Source: Sindora glabra (taxonomy: Eukaryota; Streptophyta; Magnoliopsida; Fabales; Fabaceae). From it: 64,000 nt of DNA. Of this stretch, positions 61,827 through 64,000 are shown one piece after another. How positions within the stretch are numbered: the stretch's first letter is position 1; every line of letters begins with the position of its first letter. The notes beneath the pieces are model-generated. The model ran no database searches, was not told the DNA's origin, and saw only the letters and a list, made by a program, of their open reading frames with translations. The position numbers and the translations under genes are program-made. The stretch spans positions 59,439,809 to 59,503,808 of the forward strand of contig CM035236.1 of the NCBI GenBank assembly GCA_020226215.1. The letters run 5' to 3'.

Positions 61827-63387
61827 AAGTTTGCTATTACTTATAAGTTGATCACATGCAAGATAATGGTAGTTATATACTCATTGAGTTCTCGTAACTC
61901 ATTCTATTATGTTTTAAATGTTTCAGGTTGAGACTTAAGCTGTTGCATCCATAGAAGATCAAAGACCACCTGATATAGAATTTGACAGTTAGGAATAGGA
62001 TTTGGATCATAGTTTGAGATTTGTGAATTTATCTGACCTATTAATAAGTTTATTTGTACTTGAATTCATATTGTGCATGTGATGGATGTTGTCATACATA
62101 AGAATAATACATGTTTTATATTTTTAAGGTGTATAGCCTTGGGAGATATCCAAAATAGGGGAGATTGTTTGTTTTTCTATAAAAAAAATTTATTATGAAA
62201 ATTTAAATCTCCCTAAAATTTGGAAACTCCTATTAATTAAAAAGAGCAAAAAGTCGTTAAGGCTTGTGGAAACCAGTAATGGAATTCATATTGGTCATAA
62301 TCAAAAGTGGGTCATGACAAGGGCTGCTAGCAACTCACTGGTATTAGATACCATGGAGGACCACTAGATTTGAATTACCCTATTGCTATTAACTTAACTC
62401 TAACCCATGACTACTGAAGGTCCTTTACCTATTTCAACTATTGGAAAATGTTAGAGGAAGCTTGCCTAAGGATAGCTGTGTGCTATGACCAGAGATCACA
62501 GAATGGTAGGTGGCATTGCTTAGCTTCAATCTCATTCAGCCACTGCTTACAACTTCTCTATCATGGCTAGATATCGACACCAATAGAGGAAGTTGTAACA
62601 TGTGATGATAAAAGAGAAAAGAACAATAGTAATGTGATTAGTAAAAATGGAGGGGGAAGGGAGTTATCGGAAAAAGGAAAAGGAGAAAGAGAGAAAAATT
62701 GTGAGAGTCAATACTGTATGATGAGAGGGACAGCTAAAGGTTCTAGAATTAATAAGAAAAGGGAGAGAGAAACTGGGAAAGGTGAGAAAGGGAAGAAGGT
62801 TGGGTGTGAGAAAAAGAAAAGAGAGGGGGTATCATCCACATAAAAATAAAAGGGATGAGAGATAAAAGTTGACATAAGGCTAGGAGAAATGATTCCATGC
62901 TTCTCACTTTTTTAAGCTCACCCTTATCATATGATCTTTACCCTTCATTTTAGTTCAAGTGCATTATTTATTTTTATAAAACTAATTTTATTTAGAATTT
63001 TAACTCCATTATTTCCAATCTTCTCTTAAATATATATTTGTACTAACTTAAAAAAATTGGAAGTCCTGAAATAAATATTTTAATATTCCTAATTTCCTAA
63101 AAATAATTTATTCAATACAAGTAATTAATTTTATAAAGCCTTATATCGATAATTATTAAAATTATTTTTGTTCAGCTTGTAAGAAAATCCTTATAAAAAA
63201 ATTTAAATAAGACTTAAATCAATAATGGCCATAAAATAAATAAATATATATATTGAATATTATCTTTAGTATTATTTTAACATTCTAAAACCTTTAGAAA
63301 GAGAAGAAATTTAAAATTATTAAACCAAATAAATTTTCACAATCATTAAAATTTATAAAACTCTAAGTATTGACATGGGGTATTACA

Positions 63388-64000
63388 CAATCTTGTAAGA
63401 AGTAAAAAAGGATAAATGAAGAGGCAAGCTACGAATAGAAATAGAGAATAGGAAGCCCATTAACAAAGCATACCTTTAGAATTAAATAAGTCCAATGGTA
63501 TGAGGAAAGAAAAGGAGAAAAAGATATAGTGTTTTATCCTAACATAAGACTCAAGGTCAAAAAATGGACCTTGATACAGATGTTTTAAGAATATTACTAC
63601 CATTATTTGCTTTTGCTAAAACATATGAAACTAAAAAAGATTTTAATGATGATTTGATAGCCTTAGTAGTCAAACTTAATGAGAAGATGGTTGGAGAATT
63701 TGAAAGGCTAACCAAATAGATGAGAAATCATCTAAAACCTTTACACACAAAGCTTATGCGAATGGGCAGCCATTTAACGATATACTAGTTGATGGTGAAG
63801 TTCATGCCAAAATTGACCTTTCTTTGGGTTAAGAATGTAGTTGAAGGATCTTATGCCATCTAACATTATAGTAACTAATTTTAAAGGAAGGATGTTAGCC
63901 TTTGAAAGGATGGTTCTAATTAACTTAAAAGGTTGTTCAATAATAAGGCAATCATTATGTATTATAATGCAATCAAAAGTAAACTACAATTTCTTACTAG
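63388..64000 (+). pseudogene. Gypsy gag-protease relic, continuing past the window
   Basis: Frames on + read VVKLNEKMVGEFERLTK (63669-63719), then KTFTHKAYANGQPFNDILVD (63736-63795), the region of the aspartic protease active site, and PSNIIVTNFKGRML (about 63857-63898) and KVNYNFLL near the window end. These fit the protease of the plant gypsy lineage whose gag lies at 47.5-49.75 kb ('L-V-D-G/N-G-A-A-V-N...N-I-x-V-T-x-F-x-G'). The active-site loop is degraded after LVDG and the frame shifts. Together with the gag relic it shows that element T landed in this older element. Confidence 0.7.

Larger units (their letters stand above)
58688..62319 (+). mobile_element. Gypsy (Tekay-like) solo LTR, 3.6 kb
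   Basis: It runs from TGTAATATCCCAAG to AGTGGGTCATGACA. The flanks AAGGC (58683-58687) and AGGGC (62320-62324) form a one-mismatch 5 bp duplication, and sequence on both sides continues the LTR of element T. It contains a TA tract (59339-59365), a CT-rich leader (59395-60060) and a 21 bp tandem repeat (60914-60962). An open frame of 164 codons at 59376-59870 has biased Phe/Ser/Leu composition from the CT-rich leader and is not considered a gene. Confidence 0.75.
53652..63387 (-). mobile_element. 5' LTR of element T, split by two later LTR insertions
   Basis: Read on the - strand the LTR runs 63387-62325, 58687-57570 and 54980-53652, about 3.51 kb in total. It starts TGTAATACCCCATG and ends ...GTGGGTCATGATA, next to the candidate primer site. 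Its last part is homologous to the end of the solo LTR at 58688-62319 (shared: TCATGACCCAC, TCTC.CCTATTTTTGGATA, TCCTATTC..AACTGTCAAAT on the + strand). The first 2.15 kb match 49757-51914. Insertions are the solo LTRs at 54981-57569 and 58688-62319, each with its own duplication. Confidence 0.65.

Noticed and set aside
49763..63392. CAATC as a target duplication of element T
   Set aside because: CAATC occurs at 49763-49767 and 63388-63392, but the left LTR appears truncated and the same CAATC also occurs inside the right LTR at 57612, so the match is probably chance.

Overview
This is a 64 kb piece of plant nuclear DNA, very AT-rich and almost certainly from a core eudicot. It has one intact intron-containing gene of plant type (a caleosin/peroxygenase), embedded in nested LTR retrotransposons (copia SIRE-like, several gypsy types), non-autonomous CACTA elements, MITEs and long AT microsatellites. 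The species cannot be named from the sequence. No rRNA, tRNA, CRISPR or organellar sequence was seen.

Layout. 1-9.0 kb: a decayed Ty1/copia (SIRE-type) element on the + strand. Its reverse transcriptase is split by a solo LTR (179-4496, target duplication ATTAG), which is itself split by a 2.7 kb gypsy-type solo LTR (350-3040, duplication GATTA). RNase H and a decayed 'putative plant transposon protein' region follow. 9.1-11.0 kb: a Tourist-like MITE and two long (AT)n tracts flanking a small MITE. 11.4-15.5 kb: non-autonomous CACTA element 1. 15.7-22.3 kb: the caleosin gene on the - strand, six exons, 204 codons, with a 4 kb third intron. 22.3-25 kb: upstream region with a GC-rich island and a Mutator-like MITE with a 9 bp duplication. 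25-28.5 kb: AT-rich DNA with degenerate tandem repeats. 28-42.6 kb: a gypsy element on + (decayed RNase H and integrase, polypurine tract, LTRs carrying an AGTTGACTATATAGTCGACT palindrome array) cut up by three other LTRs, then a related solo LTR on -. 42.9-46.2 kb: CACTA element 2, same family as CACTA 1. 46.2-64 kb: a second gypsy lineage on + (gag relic 47.5-49.75 kb, protease relic 63.4-64 kb) split by a minus-strand LTR element (49.76-63.39 kb) whose own LTR contains two more solo LTRs.

The only gene likely to work for the host is the caleosin. All transposon reading frames seen are broken by stops, frameshifts or deletions. The most unusual signals are two kinds of palindrome array inside LTRs: GC-rich ACACGGGG...CCCCGTGT hairpins shared by two otherwise different LTR families, and AT-rich TAGTTGACTATATAGTCGACTA arrays found in three LTRs. 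Ends of old elements are approximate unless a target duplication is quoted.
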